NCBI GenBank assembly: GCA_002067045.1
Contig: MVPZ01000201.1
Span: 1-24,670 of the forward strand
Reading direction: 5' to 3'
DNA: 24,670 nucleotides
From: Methanomassiliicoccales archaeon PtaB.Bin134
GTDB lineage: Archaea > Thermoplasmatota > Thermoplasmata > Methanomassiliicoccales > UBA472
Made by a program: the position numbers and the translations under genes. The notes below the pieces were generated by a model, which saw nothing but the letters and a program-made list of their open reading frames with translations, did not search any database and was not told the origin of the DNA. Shown here in pieces: positions 18,101-24,670 of this stretch; the stretch's first letter is position 1; each line of letters starts with the position of its first letter.

Positions 18101-18361
18101 TCCCATTCCGGAGAGCACCCCCTCGATATTCTCCTTGCGGATGATCTCGGCTATGGTCTCCACGTTCAGCGGCTCGATGTAGACTATGTCGGCCATCTCC
18201 AGGTCGGTCTGGATGGTGGCCGGGTTGGAGTTCACCAGCACGGTGGTGTAGCCCTCTTCCCGCAACGAGCGGCAGGCCTGGGAACCGGAGAAGTCGAACT
18301 CGGCGGCCTGCCCGATGACTATGGGGCCGGAGCCGATGACCAGCAACTTGCCCTTGCTCAT
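15170..18361 (-). CDS. carB: Carbamoyl-phosphate synthase large subunit
   Basis: A full-length 1,063-residue synthetase subunit (the E. coli protein is 1,073). It converts ammonia from the CarA subunit, bicarbonate and two ATP to carbamoyl phosphate for pyrimidine and arginine synthesis. Two homologous ATP-grasp halves are visible. The first opens with a GSGPIVIGQAAEFDFSG nucleotide motif, and the second with GSGPIRIGQGIEFDYCC near residue 550. Each half carries a glycine-rich ATP loop (YTLGGTGGG, YVLGGRGME) and a V-N-P-R or A-N-P-R catalytic strand. The C-terminal 130 residues form the MGS-like allosteric domain. The start overlaps the carA stop by four bases (ATGA), so the pair is co-translated. 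Confidence 0.98.
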   Translation of the reverse strand: MSKGKLLVIGSGPIVIGQAAEFDFSGSQACRSLREEGYTTVLVNSNPATIQTDLEMADIVYIEPLNVETIAEIIRKENIEGVLSGMGGQTALNLCSELAEKGYLERLNCRLLGTQPKAIALSEDRELFRETMLQIGEPIPRSVTVTSIEDAKRAVEQIGGYPALIRPAYTLGGTGGGIAHNEEELVPITGRGLIYSRIRQVLIEESVLGWKELEYEVMRDKKDNCIIICTMENLDAMGIHTGESIVVAPLQTINDEDHQRMRTASIKIIRALGIEGGCNVQFAYNPANREYRVIEVNPRVSRSSALASKATGYPIARVAAKIAVGKTLDEIPNKITGKTYAAFEPTIDYVVAKIPRWPFDKFRTVETKIGTQMKSTGEVMSIGRTIEETLMKAVCSLETDRIDLEPEIWNDQELEAELVAPSDKRLYAIAEALRREWTVERVADLTKWDAFFVRKVRNIVSMERELTAGPLTPELIRRAKRMGFQDESIAKFSRRPEASVRQARLENGILPTYKMVDTCAAEFAAQTPYFYSTYGTECEVPPSGNRKVVIVGSGPIRIGQGIEFDYCCVHGVMACQEQGVDAVVVNNNPETVSTDYDISDRLYFEPLTLEDVLNVIEKEDADGVILQFGGQTSVNLAVPLEAALKGHRCKVLGTSPDMMDVAEDRKRWSALMRELNIAQPDSGTGHSYEEVKAHADRIGYPVLLRPSYVLGGRGMEIIYTEDELKQYVATAVKVSKKHPVLIDKYLTHARELDVDVVCDGRDVFIGGIMEHIEEAGVHSGDATMVLPCQTISPQVMERVVEITNQVALALQVKGCMNLQLAVKDEEVYMLEANPRASRTVPFISKAIGVPLAKLATKVMLGESLRGLGHVGVARFEHVAVKASVFPFLKLVGVDSILGPEMKSTGEVMGIDKNYGAAVYKALVSAGNKLPMQGGVYATVSDADKAEILPIVRDLHEMGFAIYATKGTSTYLRSNGVPVTTVYKVAENVAPDALGLMRRGEINLIINTPTYSSGSRRDGYMMRRLAVELEIPFLTTVHGAKATVCAIKRARQGDLKVRDIRSYH

Positions 18362-19434
18362 TTCCCGCCCTCCAGCATCCTCGCGTACTCGTCGAACAGG
18401 AATCCCGTGTCCGTCGGTCCCGGACGCGCCTCCGGGTGATACTGCACGGAGAATATGGGCAGCTCCCGGTGGCGCATCCCCTCCACCGAGCCGTCGTTGA
18501 CGTTGACCTGGTCGACCTCCAGGCCGGACCCCTCCAGGGTCTCAGGGTCCACGGCGAACCCATGGTTCTGGGAGGTGATGAACACCCGGTCCCTGTAGCG
18601 CACCGGCTGGTTGGCCCCGCGGTGCCCGAACTTCATCTTGTAGGTGGTACCGCCGAACACCTGGCACAGCAGCTGGTTGCCCATGCATATGCCCATTATG
18701 GGATAGTCGTCCTTCAGCCTGCGGACGGTGCTTATGACCGTGTCCTGCAGGTTGGGATGGGCCGGGTTCCCCGGGCCGTTGGAAAGGAACAATCCATCGA
18801 TCTCGGTGTTGCGGAAGAAGTCCACCCCGGTATCGTAGGGGAGCTGGTACACCTCGAAGCGCTCCTTCAGCTCGTTCAGTATGGACCGCTTGGCCCCGCA
18901 GTCGAACACGGCCACCCTCCTGGCCCCGGCCTTGGGGAAGTGCAGCACCTCGGGGGTGCTGACGTCCTTCACCAGCCCCAGCTCGGAAGGGTAGGGCATG
19001 GAGCGGACCTCCTCCAGGTGTCCCTGGGGATCCTCGTGCACGATGGCCCCCCGCATGGTGCCGGCGTTCCTGATCTTGATTATGAGCGAACGGGTGTCCA
19101 CCCCGGCGATCCCGGGTATCCCGTGCTCGGTCAGGAATGAATCGAGGGTGACCCCGCCGTAAAGGTCCGTGGGGCTGTCGCACAGCTCCCTCACCACGAA
19201 ACCCCTCACCTGCACCCTGCCGGACTCCATGTCCTTGGGGTTGACGCCATAATTACCAATTAACGGGTAGGACATCGTCAGAATTTGGCCGCGGAACGAG
19301 GGGTCGGTCAGGCCTTCCTGATAGCCGGTCATGCCAGTGCTGAAGACCACCTCCCCGGAGGTGTTCTCCGCGGAACCAAATCCCGTGCCCTCCATGATCG
19401 TCCCGTCCTCGAGAACCAGGAAGCACTTCGCCAT
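18358..19434 (-). CDS. carA: Carbamoyl-phosphate synthase small (glutaminase) subunit
   Basis: A 358-residue glutamine amidotransferase subunit that hydrolyses glutamine and channels ammonia to CarB. Residues 1 to about 150 are the CPSase small-subunit domain (FSTGMTGYQEGLTDPSF at 31-47, LIGNYGVN at 58-65). The class I amidotransferase domain follows, with nucleophile C250 in GICMGNQ and the dyad H333/E335 in QYHPE. The residue after Met-Gly is Asn, where bacterial enzymes commonly have His; I take this as a family variant because the triad is intact. The ATG at 19434 lies about 30 bases from a TATA-like element and has no good Shine-Dalgarno, suggesting a near-leaderless message. It is divergent from Pelota. 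Confidence 0.97.
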   Translation of the reverse strand: MAKCFLVLEDGTIMEGTGFGSAENTSGEVVFSTGMTGYQEGLTDPSFRGQILTMSYPLIGNYGVNPKDMESGRVQVRGFVVRELCDSPTDLYGGVTLDSFLTEHGIPGIAGVDTRSLIIKIRNAGTMRGAIVHEDPQGHLEEVRSMPYPSELGLVKDVSTPEVLHFPKAGARRVAVFDCGAKRSILNELKERFEVYQLPYDTGVDFFRNTEIDGLFLSNGPGNPAHPNLQDTVISTVRRLKDDYPIMGICMGNQLLCQVFGGTTYKMKFGHRGANQPVRYRDRVFITSQNHGFAVDPETLEGSGLEVDQVNVNDGSVEGMRHRELPIFSVQYHPEARPGPTDTGFLFDEYARMLEGGK

Positions 19435-19460
19435 CAGAAATCCACGGTAGTATTGTAGGG

Positions 19461-19467
19461 TACTTAA
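19461..19467 (-). promoter_or_regulatory. TATA-like box of carAB
   Basis: TTAAGTA on the minus strand, in an A+T-rich patch of an otherwise GC-rich gap. The predicted transcription start, near 19438, is about four bases before the carA ATG. No attenuator or riboswitch-like structure was recognised in 19435-19613. Confidence 0.4.
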
Positions 19468-19583
19468 TGATTACTGAGGTCCCTACAGACACTGGAACCT
19501 ACCTGTCTGGCTTGATGGCAGGGAGTCCATCCTTCGACCATCCCCGCGGGTGGTTTGTCCGATGTCGGACGGGTGGGACAACC

Positions 19584-19589
19584 ATAAAT
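19584..19589 (+). promoter_or_regulatory. TATA-like box of the Pelota gene
   Basis: ATAAAT, centred 27 bases before ATG 19614, suggests a leaderless transcript. It places the alternative ATG at 19605 upstream of the predicted transcription start. Confidence 0.4.
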
Positions 19590-19613
19590 CCCCGGTAAGG
19601 CATCATGGCGCCG

Positions 19614-20648
19614 ATGAAGGTACTGCACCAGGACCGCTTCAAGGGGGAGATCAAGATGCAGGTGGAGGTATCGGACGATCTTTGGCACCTCTACAACATC
19701 CTCACCCCCGGGGACCTGGTGTACGCTTCCACGTACCGCCGCGAGGAGGCGAAATCGGACAAGATCAGGGCGGAGAGGGGAGAGAAGAAGCGCATGACCC
19801 TGGGCATCCGCCTGGAGAAGGTGGAGTTCGGGGAGTTCGACAACCGGCTGCGCTTGTTAGGCGTAATAGAGGAGGGGCCGCAGGACGTGGGCTCCCATCA
19901 CACCCTGATCATGGAGGAGGGGGAGGTGCTGTCGGTCATCAAGCAGCACTGGAGGCCCTCCCAGCTGGAACGGGTCAAGAGGGCGGTGGAGGACTCCAAG
20001 AAACCGTGCGTGGTATTCATCGCCCTGGATGACGACGAGGCCACCGTGGCGGTCCTCAGGCAGTTCGGTATCAAGCGCCTGGCGGACATATACTCCGGCG
20101 GGCATGGCAAGATGTACGCCACCAAGGAGGAGGGGGATTACTTCGGGGAGGTCATCTCCAAGGCCAAGCAGGCCCATTCCGCCGGCGTCCCCATAATAGT
20201 CCTGGGTCCGGGATTCGCCAAGGAGACCCTCATGGCCAAGGGCAAGGAGAGGGATCCGGAGATGTTCTCCAAGGCCTTCCTGTACCACACCGGCCAATCG
20301 GGCATGAGCGGCATCCAGGAGCTGATGAAACGGGGGATGGGCGCAGAGGTGCTCAAGGACTCCCGGGTGGCCGAGGAGACCGAGCTGGTGGAGAAACTGC
20401 TCGAGCAGGTGGGCACGGATGGGTTGGCCACCTACGGGCCGAAGGAGGTGCGCGAGGCGGCCAAGGCCGGGGCGGTGGAGCAGCTGCTGATACTGGACTC
20501 GCTGGTGCGGGAGAGGGACGTGGAATCCCTGATGCGCACGGTGGAGGACTCCCGGGGCCGGGTGACCATCGTCAGCGAGATGCACGAGGGCGGGAAGAAG
20601 CTGGAATCGCTGGGAGGCATGGCCGCCCTGCTGCGCTACCGGATCTGA
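19614..20648 (+). CDS. pelA: Pelota (aPelota/Dom34), ribosome rescue factor
   Basis: A 344-residue homologue of eRF1 without the GGQ peptide-release motif, as expected for Pelota. With archaeal EF1A or ABCE1 it splits ribosomes stalled on broken or stop-less mRNAs. The N-terminal Sm-like domain begins MKVLHQDRFKGEIKMQVEV and includes the conserved LWHLYNILTPGDLV segment. The central domain (about 130-255) and the C-terminal eRF1 domain 3-like part (about 255-344) follow. ATG 19614 is chosen because family members start with M-K/R-I/V-L and because a TATA box fits a leaderless start there. ATG 19605 would add three residues. Single gene, divergent from carA. Confidence 0.95.
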   Translation: MKVLHQDRFKGEIKMQVEVSDDLWHLYNILTPGDLVYASTYRREEAKSDKIRAERGEKKRMTLGIRLEKVEFGEFDNRLRLLGVIEEGPQDVGSHHTLIMEEGEVLSVIKQHWRPSQLERVKRAVEDSKKPCVVFIALDDDEATVAVLRQFGIKRLADIYSGGHGKMYATKEEGDYFGEVISKAKQAHSAGVPIIVLGPGFAKETLMAKGKERDPEMFSKAFLYHTGQSGMSGIQELMKRGMGAEVLKDSRVAEETELVEKLLEQVGTDGLATYGPKEVREAAKAGAVEQLLILDSLVRERDVESLMRTVEDSRGRVTIVSEMHEGGKKLESLGGMAALLRYRI

Positions 20649-20750
20649 ACCTGGGCGAGGCCGGACAGGATCGGAGCGGCATAAAAATCGGGGCGATGGC
20701 TTGCACCGCCTTGCCGTTCTATGGCCGAACACCAGTTCCAAGGCACGGTT

Positions 20751-20817
20751 TATCGGTGGCAACACATCATCCAGGACGATCATGGCCATCCGCCATATCG
20801 GTGGACATGGACCGATA
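20751..20817. promoter_or_regulatory. Three TATCGGT motifs upstream of the methyltransferase operon
   Basis: TATCGGTGG occurs at 20751-20759 and 20796-20804, 45 bases apart. An inverted copy, ACCGATA (20811-20817), makes a 7-bp inverted repeat with the second copy around an 8-base spacer. They lie 34-100 bases upstream of the TATA box, a position typical of activator sites. The remainder of the 325-base gap (20649-20973) shows no gene. Confidence 0.4.
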
Positions 20818-20850
20818 ATTCTCAATTAATATGAACTGGGACGATATCGA

Positions 20851-20857
20851 TTTATAC
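20851..20857 (+). promoter_or_regulatory. TATA box of the corrinoid protein/methyltransferase operon
   Basis: TTTATAC, the best box-A match in the window, lies in A+T-rich DNA. Transcription should start near 20879, leaving a leader of about 95 bases before ATG 20974, long compared with other genes here. Confidence 0.6.
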
Positions 20858-20871
20858 AATCAAAATTGATT
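20858..20871. promoter_or_regulatory. Palindrome directly after the TATA box, candidate operator
   Basis: AATCAA-AA-TTGATT is a perfect 6-bp inverted repeat between TATA box and predicted transcription start. A further ACAAT/ATTGT pair on the flanks suggests an extended dyad. A protein bound here would block the core promoter. Confidence 0.45.
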
Positions 20872-20973
20872 ATTGTTAACTCCGTTCGTGCGGGGAATGG
20901 ATGGTAGCGTTCGTTGGCCGGTGTATGGCGGAGAAGGGCCGATTCCAGGATCAGGACCTAGGGGAAGAGGGAC

Positions 20974-21612
20974 ATGAACAACGACAAGCTCGCCATGCTC
21001 GAAAGGGCGATTCTGGACATGGACAAGGACCTGGCCTATTCCTTGGCCAAGGAGTTGGTTAAGGACTTCCCGGACGTGCTGCACGTGGTGGAGGAGAGCC
21101 TGGTCAAGGCCATGAGGGAGGTGGCCGACAGCTACGACCGCAAGGAGATATTCCTGCCACAGGTGCTGGCCACCGTCAACGCCTTCTATTCCGCGCTCAG
21201 GGCCCTGCACCCCTCCGACGGGGCAGGGCCGTCGGGGAGGCACCTGGTGCTCATCGGGGTGGTCGAGGGGGACATGCACGACATCGGCAAGAACCTGGTC
21301 AAGGTCATGCTGGACGCCAACGGCTTCTCCTGCCTGGATATGGGAAGGAACGTGCCTACCGATCAGTTCCTGGAAAACATTGCGAGGAGCGAGACCAAGT
21401 ACGTGGCCATGTCCACCCTGATGAGCACCACCATGGTGGGCATGCAGGAGGTCCTGCAGGGCATGGCGGTCAGCGGGCTCAGGGCCGGCAGGCTGGTCAT
21501 GGTCGGCGGGGGGCCGGTGAACCGCGGCTACGCGGATTGCATTGGGGCGGACTTCTACGGAAAGGAGGCCCGGGACGCCGTCGGCTGGGTACGGGAAAGG
21601 GAGGACGCATGA
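20974..21612 (+). CDS. Methyltransferase corrinoid protein (MtxC type)
   Basis: A 212-residue cobalamin-binding methyl carrier, similar to the MtaC/MtbC/MttC family. Residues about 1-85 are the four-helix B12-binding cap domain. Residues about 88-212 are the Rossmann B12 domain, with GDMHDIGKNLV (99-109) providing the axial ligand H102, STLMSTTM (147-154), and GGGPV (178-182). In methanogens and acetogens such proteins accept a methyl group from a substrate-specific methyltransferase and hand it to a second one. ATG 20974 has a purine-rich GGGGAAGAGGG upstream. The stop TGA shares its last base with the ATG of the next gene, so the two are coupled. The substrate cannot be read from this gene. 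Confidence 0.93.
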   Translation: MNNDKLAMLERAILDMDKDLAYSLAKELVKDFPDVLHVVEESLVKAMREVADSYDRKEIFLPQVLATVNAFYSALRALHPSDGAGPSGRHLVLIGVVEGDMHDIGKNLVKVMLDANGFSCLDMGRNVPTDQFLENIARSETKYVAMSTLMSTTMVGMQEVLQGMAVSGLRAGRLVMVGGGPVNRGYADCIGADFYGKEARDAVGWVREREDA

Positions 21613-22685
21613 TGAGGGAGATGAGCTCGCTGGAAAGGGTGGAGGCCACCCTGAAGGGGGAGATGCCGGACCGCATCCCGGTGGTGCTGTTCCTCCAGAC
21701 CGGACTCCAGCGTTCCATGCTGCGCGAGGACATCACCTGGCAGGAGCTTCTGAACAGTCCCGCGCGCCTGCACAGGATCACGCGCCTCCAGCATTTCCGG
21801 TACGGCGCGGACAACCTGTTCCTGCCCCTGGACTTCCGCAGCGGGGGAGAGGCCTTCGGCAGCCGTTCAGAGTACGTGATCAAGAGCGGCAGCGGTATGC
21901 GCATACCGGCCATAACCAGGTTCGCCCTGGAGGACCCCTCGGGCATAGACGATCTCCCGGTCCCGGACGTGAACGCCGGGAGGGGGAAGGCCATCCTGCA
22001 GACCATCCGCTCGCTGCACCAGGATTGCGGGCGCCAGGTGCCCATTGTCGGCTTCCTGAACTCCCCCGCGGACACCGCCACGGACATACTCGCGGGCGGC
22101 TATTCATCCGTGCTGCCGATGATGGCCACGGACAAGGCCGCCCTGCACCGCCTGCTTTCGAAGATCACCGAGTACAACATCGCCATGGGCCGGGCCATGC
22201 TGGACGCGGGCGCCTCGGCCCTGACCACCGTCAACGGAGGTTTCAACGATCTCACCATCGGGCTCCAGGATTACCGGGAGTTCATCACCCCCTACCATAC
22301 CGACATAGCGCGGAGCGTGGGGGGACCGTACTGCATCCATCAGTGCCAGGACGCCACCCCCTTCCTGGATGAGATGGCGGCCACGGGGTGCGCGGCCATC
22401 TCCATGCATGAGAAGGTGGACCTGGCCCGGGCCAAGGCCCGCTTCAGGGGCAGGATCGTCCTGGCCGGGAACCTGGGCGTATCGGAGGCGGACGGCGTGG
22501 TGTGCTCCGGCACCCCGGAGCAGGTGGAGCAGGCCAGCTTCCAGGCCATCCGGGCCGCCGGGGCTGACGGAAGGTTCTGGCTCAGCGCCGGGTGCGAGGT
22601 GCACCACGCCGTGCCGGAGGAGAACATAATGGCCTTGACCGGGGCTCCGGCAAAGTTCGCCTTGGCCGGGGGGTTCCACAAGTGA
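21612..22685 (+). CDS. UroD-family corrinoid-dependent methyltransferase (MtaA/MtbA-like)
   Basis: A 357-residue protein of the uroporphyrinogen decarboxylase fold family that includes the zinc-dependent methyltransferases MtaA, MtbA and CmuA. A likely zinc site is H243-Q-C245 in YCIHQCQDATPF together with C328 in LSAGCEV, matching the H-x-C...C pattern. That pattern, and a corrinoid protein gene immediately upstream, argue for methyl transfer and against heme synthesis. It may act on a methylated substrate or move the methyl group to CoM or a pterin; sequence alone does not decide. ATG 21612 is chosen over 21609 because AGGGAGG then lies seven bases upstream. No in-frame amber codon (pyrrolysine) gene of the MttB/MtbB/MtmB type is next to it. 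Confidence 0.88.
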   Translation: MREMSSLERVEATLKGEMPDRIPVVLFLQTGLQRSMLREDITWQELLNSPARLHRITRLQHFRYGADNLFLPLDFRSGGEAFGSRSEYVIKSGSGMRIPAITRFALEDPSGIDDLPVPDVNAGRGKAILQTIRSLHQDCGRQVPIVGFLNSPADTATDILAGGYSSVLPMMATDKAALHRLLSKITEYNIAMGRAMLDAGASALTTVNGGFNDLTIGLQDYREFITPYHTDIARSVGGPYCIHQCQDATPFLDEMAATGCAAISMHEKVDLARAKARFRGRIVLAGNLGVSEADGVVCSGTPEQVEQASFQAIRAAGADGRFWLSAGCEVHHAVPEENIMALTGAPAKFALAGGFHK

Positions 22686-22707
22686 CACGGGCGATGCGGG
22701 GGAGGGC

Positions 22708-24670
22708 ATGAACATTTCCGAGCTCAGGATACTGTCGGTGGACGACGAACCGGGCCTGGTGGAGCTCTCCAAGGACTATCTGGAGGCCTTCCACGGGATG
22801 CAGGTGCGCACGGCCACCTCCGCCCGGGAGGCCCTGCAGGTCCTGGCGGACGGCGGCTTCGACGCCATCGTCTCCGACTACCAGATGCCCGGCATGGACG
22901 GCATCCAGTTCCTGACCACCCTGCGCAGCGCCGGGGATCGGACGCCATTCATACTATTCACCGGCAAGGGCCGGGAGGAGGTGGTCATCCAGGCCATTGA
23001 CGGCGGCGCGGACGCCTACGTGCAGAAGGGCACGGACATCCGTACCGCGTACGCCGAGCTGGCCTTCAAGGTCCGCAGCGCGGTCATCCGTTTCCGGGCC
23101 GAGAGGGCCATGGAGGACAGCGAGGCCCGCTACCGCACCATGATAGACAGCTCCCCCATGGGTTTGTTCCTCATGGACATGAACGGCGGATGCACCTACA
23201 GCAACCCCCGCTGGCTGGAGATGACCGGCCTGGGGCAGGAGGAGACCAGGGGGCGGGGGTGGATGGAGGCCGTGCATCCCGAGGACCGCGCCCGGGTCGG
23301 GGGCTGTGGCTGGAATGCGTGTCCCGCAAGATGCCCATGGCCATCGAGTACCGCATGGCCGGCGGCCGGCACACCAGATGGGCCACCATGCATCTGGCGC
23401 CCATCCTGGAGAAGGGCGAGGTGGTGGGGTTCCTGAGCACCAACCAGGACATCACCGACCGGAAGGCCGCGGAGGAGGCGGTGCTGGAGAAGGAGAAGGC
23501 CATCGCCAAGGCCTCGGTCCTGGCCAACATCGGCCATTGGATATGGAAGGCCAACGACAAGACCCTGGTGCTGTCCGAGGGCCTGAACCGCATACTCGGC
23601 CTGACCTCGGGGACCCCCATGATGCACGACACGTTCTTCGAGATGGTGCATCCGGATGACCGGGTGAGGGTCATCGAGGTCCTCAACAAGGCCATGTCCG
23701 GGGAGGCGGAGACCACCATCGAGCATCGGATGGTCCGGCAGGACGGGACGGTCATAACCGTCCGGGACACCTTGGAGGTCACCCTCTCCCGCGGCCGCCC
23801 CAACTTCGTCATGGGCATGGTGCAGGACATCACCGAGGCGGAGAGCGCGGAGGGACGCATCAGGAAGATGGAGTCCTTCTACCAGATCATCATCGACACC
23901 ATGGCCGAGGGCGTCATCGTCCGCGACCGGGAGGGCAGGATAACCTTCCACAACCCCCAGGTGGAGCGGCTCATCGGCGACGTGAACAACTACATAGAGA
24001 GGTCCAAGGACGGGGAGGCCCTGAACCTCATAGCCGCGGACGGGTCCCGCATGCGCTGGGAGGACCTTCCGGCCATGGTCGTGCTGCGCACCAAGGCCCC
24101 GGTCACCGGCTCCCTTTTCGGCATAAGGGGGCCGCAGGGGATAAGGTGGTTCAGCGTCAACGCCCGCCCCCTCATCACCGATGGGCGGATCGAGTCCGTG
24201 GTCTCCACCCTCTCCGAGGTCACCGAGATGATCGAGACGGCGGACAGGGAGAGGGAGAGCAAGCTGCTCTACCAGACCATCGTGGACAACATGGTCGACA
24301 TAATCAACATAACCGACCTCGAGCTCAAGTTCAAGTACATCAGCCCGTCCATAGAAAAGCTCAGGGGGTTCACCGTCGAGGAATGCATGAGACAGTCCCT
24401 GGAGGAGATAATGGTCCCCGAGTCGGCGGAGCTGGTGCGCTCGGTACTGCAGAACGAGATGGAGCTGGAGATCAAGGGCGGCGCGGACCCCAATCGGGCC
24501 AGGTATCTGGAGCTGGAGGAGTATCGCAAGGACGGCTCCACGGTGTGGGTGGGGAACGCCGTGCGGTTCCTCCGCGATGCCCAGGGCAGGCCCACCGGCT
24601 TCGTCATACAGGCCCGGGATATCACGGAGATACGCAACAGCATCGAGGCCCTTCATGAGGCCAGCAGCAA
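22708..24670 (+). CDS. Receiver/multi-PAS sensor protein, frameshifted and partial
   Basis: The protein starts with a response-regulator receiver (1 to about 125) with acid pocket D12/D13, phospho-acceptor D57 in VSDYQMPGMDG, T85 and K107. PAS domains follow. PAS1 (from about 137) is interrupted after HPEDRARV (197), where the frame breaks in a G-run near 23300. The frame one base back then runs open for 456 codons to the window edge: the end of PAS1 with an NQDITDRK tail, PAS2 (about 23515-23850, ends QDITEAE), PAS3 (from about 23880) and PAS4 (from about 24270, ends RDITEIR). A histidine kinase core would be expected beyond the edge but is not seen. GGGAGG precedes ATG 22708, 22 bases after the methyltransferase gene. 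It probably senses a signal that controls methyl metabolism; this is inference. As deposited, the first frame stops at 23436. Confidence 0.85.
23299..23303 (+). other. Frameshift site in the sensor gene
   Basis: A run of five G within PAS1. A sixth G would join RARV to GGLWLECVSRKMP in one frame and restore a normal PAS ending. Either a sequencing or assembly error in a homopolymer or a true inactivating deletion; the downstream frame stays open for more than 1.3 kb, which favours an error or a very recent mutation. Confidence 0.8.

Noticed and set aside
15173..18439. 1,088-codon plus-strand open frame antisense to carB
   Set aside because: Its composition (Gly, His, Leu, Val and Asp rich) is that of an antisense reading of high-GC codons, while the minus strand encodes an unmistakable full-length CarB.
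20649..20973. Riboswitch (for example cobalamin) or small RNA in the gap before the corrinoid protein gene
   Set aside because: I found no B12-box-like sequence or conserved multi-stem layout; only short dyads and promoter elements are visible.
23299..23303. Programmed -1 frameshifting in the sensor gene
   Set aside because: The site lacks a proper X-XXY-YYZ slippery heptamer and I see no obvious downstream stem-loop; a missing base in a G homopolymer is simpler.

Overview
The window reads as a GC-rich euryarchaeal chromosome segment, most like the methanogen-related Thermoplasmata (Methanomassiliicoccales or a relative). The archaeal signs are the archaeal early shikimate pathway (ADH synthase plus DHQ synthase II and a GHMP-type shikimate kinase), Pelota, an archaeal ACT-domain regulator, TATA-type promoters with apparently leaderless starts, and a corrinoid protein/UroD-type methyltransferase pair. 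The lineage is inferred from gene content only.

Layout. Positions 1-3943 (minus strand) hold a tight shikimate operon. In transcription order it encodes ADH synthase, DHQ synthase II, a fused AroD-AroE enzyme and an archaeal shikimate kinase cut by the window edge. Stop and start codons overlap or lie within a few bases. Positions 4073-5988 (minus) hold a lower-GC two-gene cassette: an AAA/ABC-type ATPase overlapping an RloB-family protein. This looks like an AbiL/RloAB-type anti-phage module. Positions 6188-7571 (plus) hold an ACT-domain regulator and an EamA-family transporter. Positions 7713-15074 (minus) are one giant gene of about 2,450 codons for a secreted, C-terminally anchored surface protein. 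It has two right-handed beta-helix modules and 13 fibronectin type III-like domains. Positions 15170-19434 (minus) are carB and carA, overlapping by four bases. Pelota is transcribed divergently from carA (19614-20648).

From 20974 to the right edge (plus) lies a corrinoid protein gene, then a UroD-type methyltransferase gene, then a receiver/multi-PAS sensor gene. The sensor gene has a frameshift at a G-run near 23300 and runs off the window. The first two form a methyl-transfer unit of unknown substrate. A 325-base intergenic region upstream carries a strong TATA box, a palindrome directly behind it, and three copies of a TATCGGT motif.

How they work together: the shikimate block supplies aromatic amino acid precursors, carAB makes carbamoyl phosphate for pyrimidines and arginine, and Pelota rescues stalled ribosomes. 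The accessory content is the RloB/ATPase cassette, the giant surface protein and the methyltransferase-sensor cluster. I saw no tRNA, rRNA, CRISPR array or insertion sequence.
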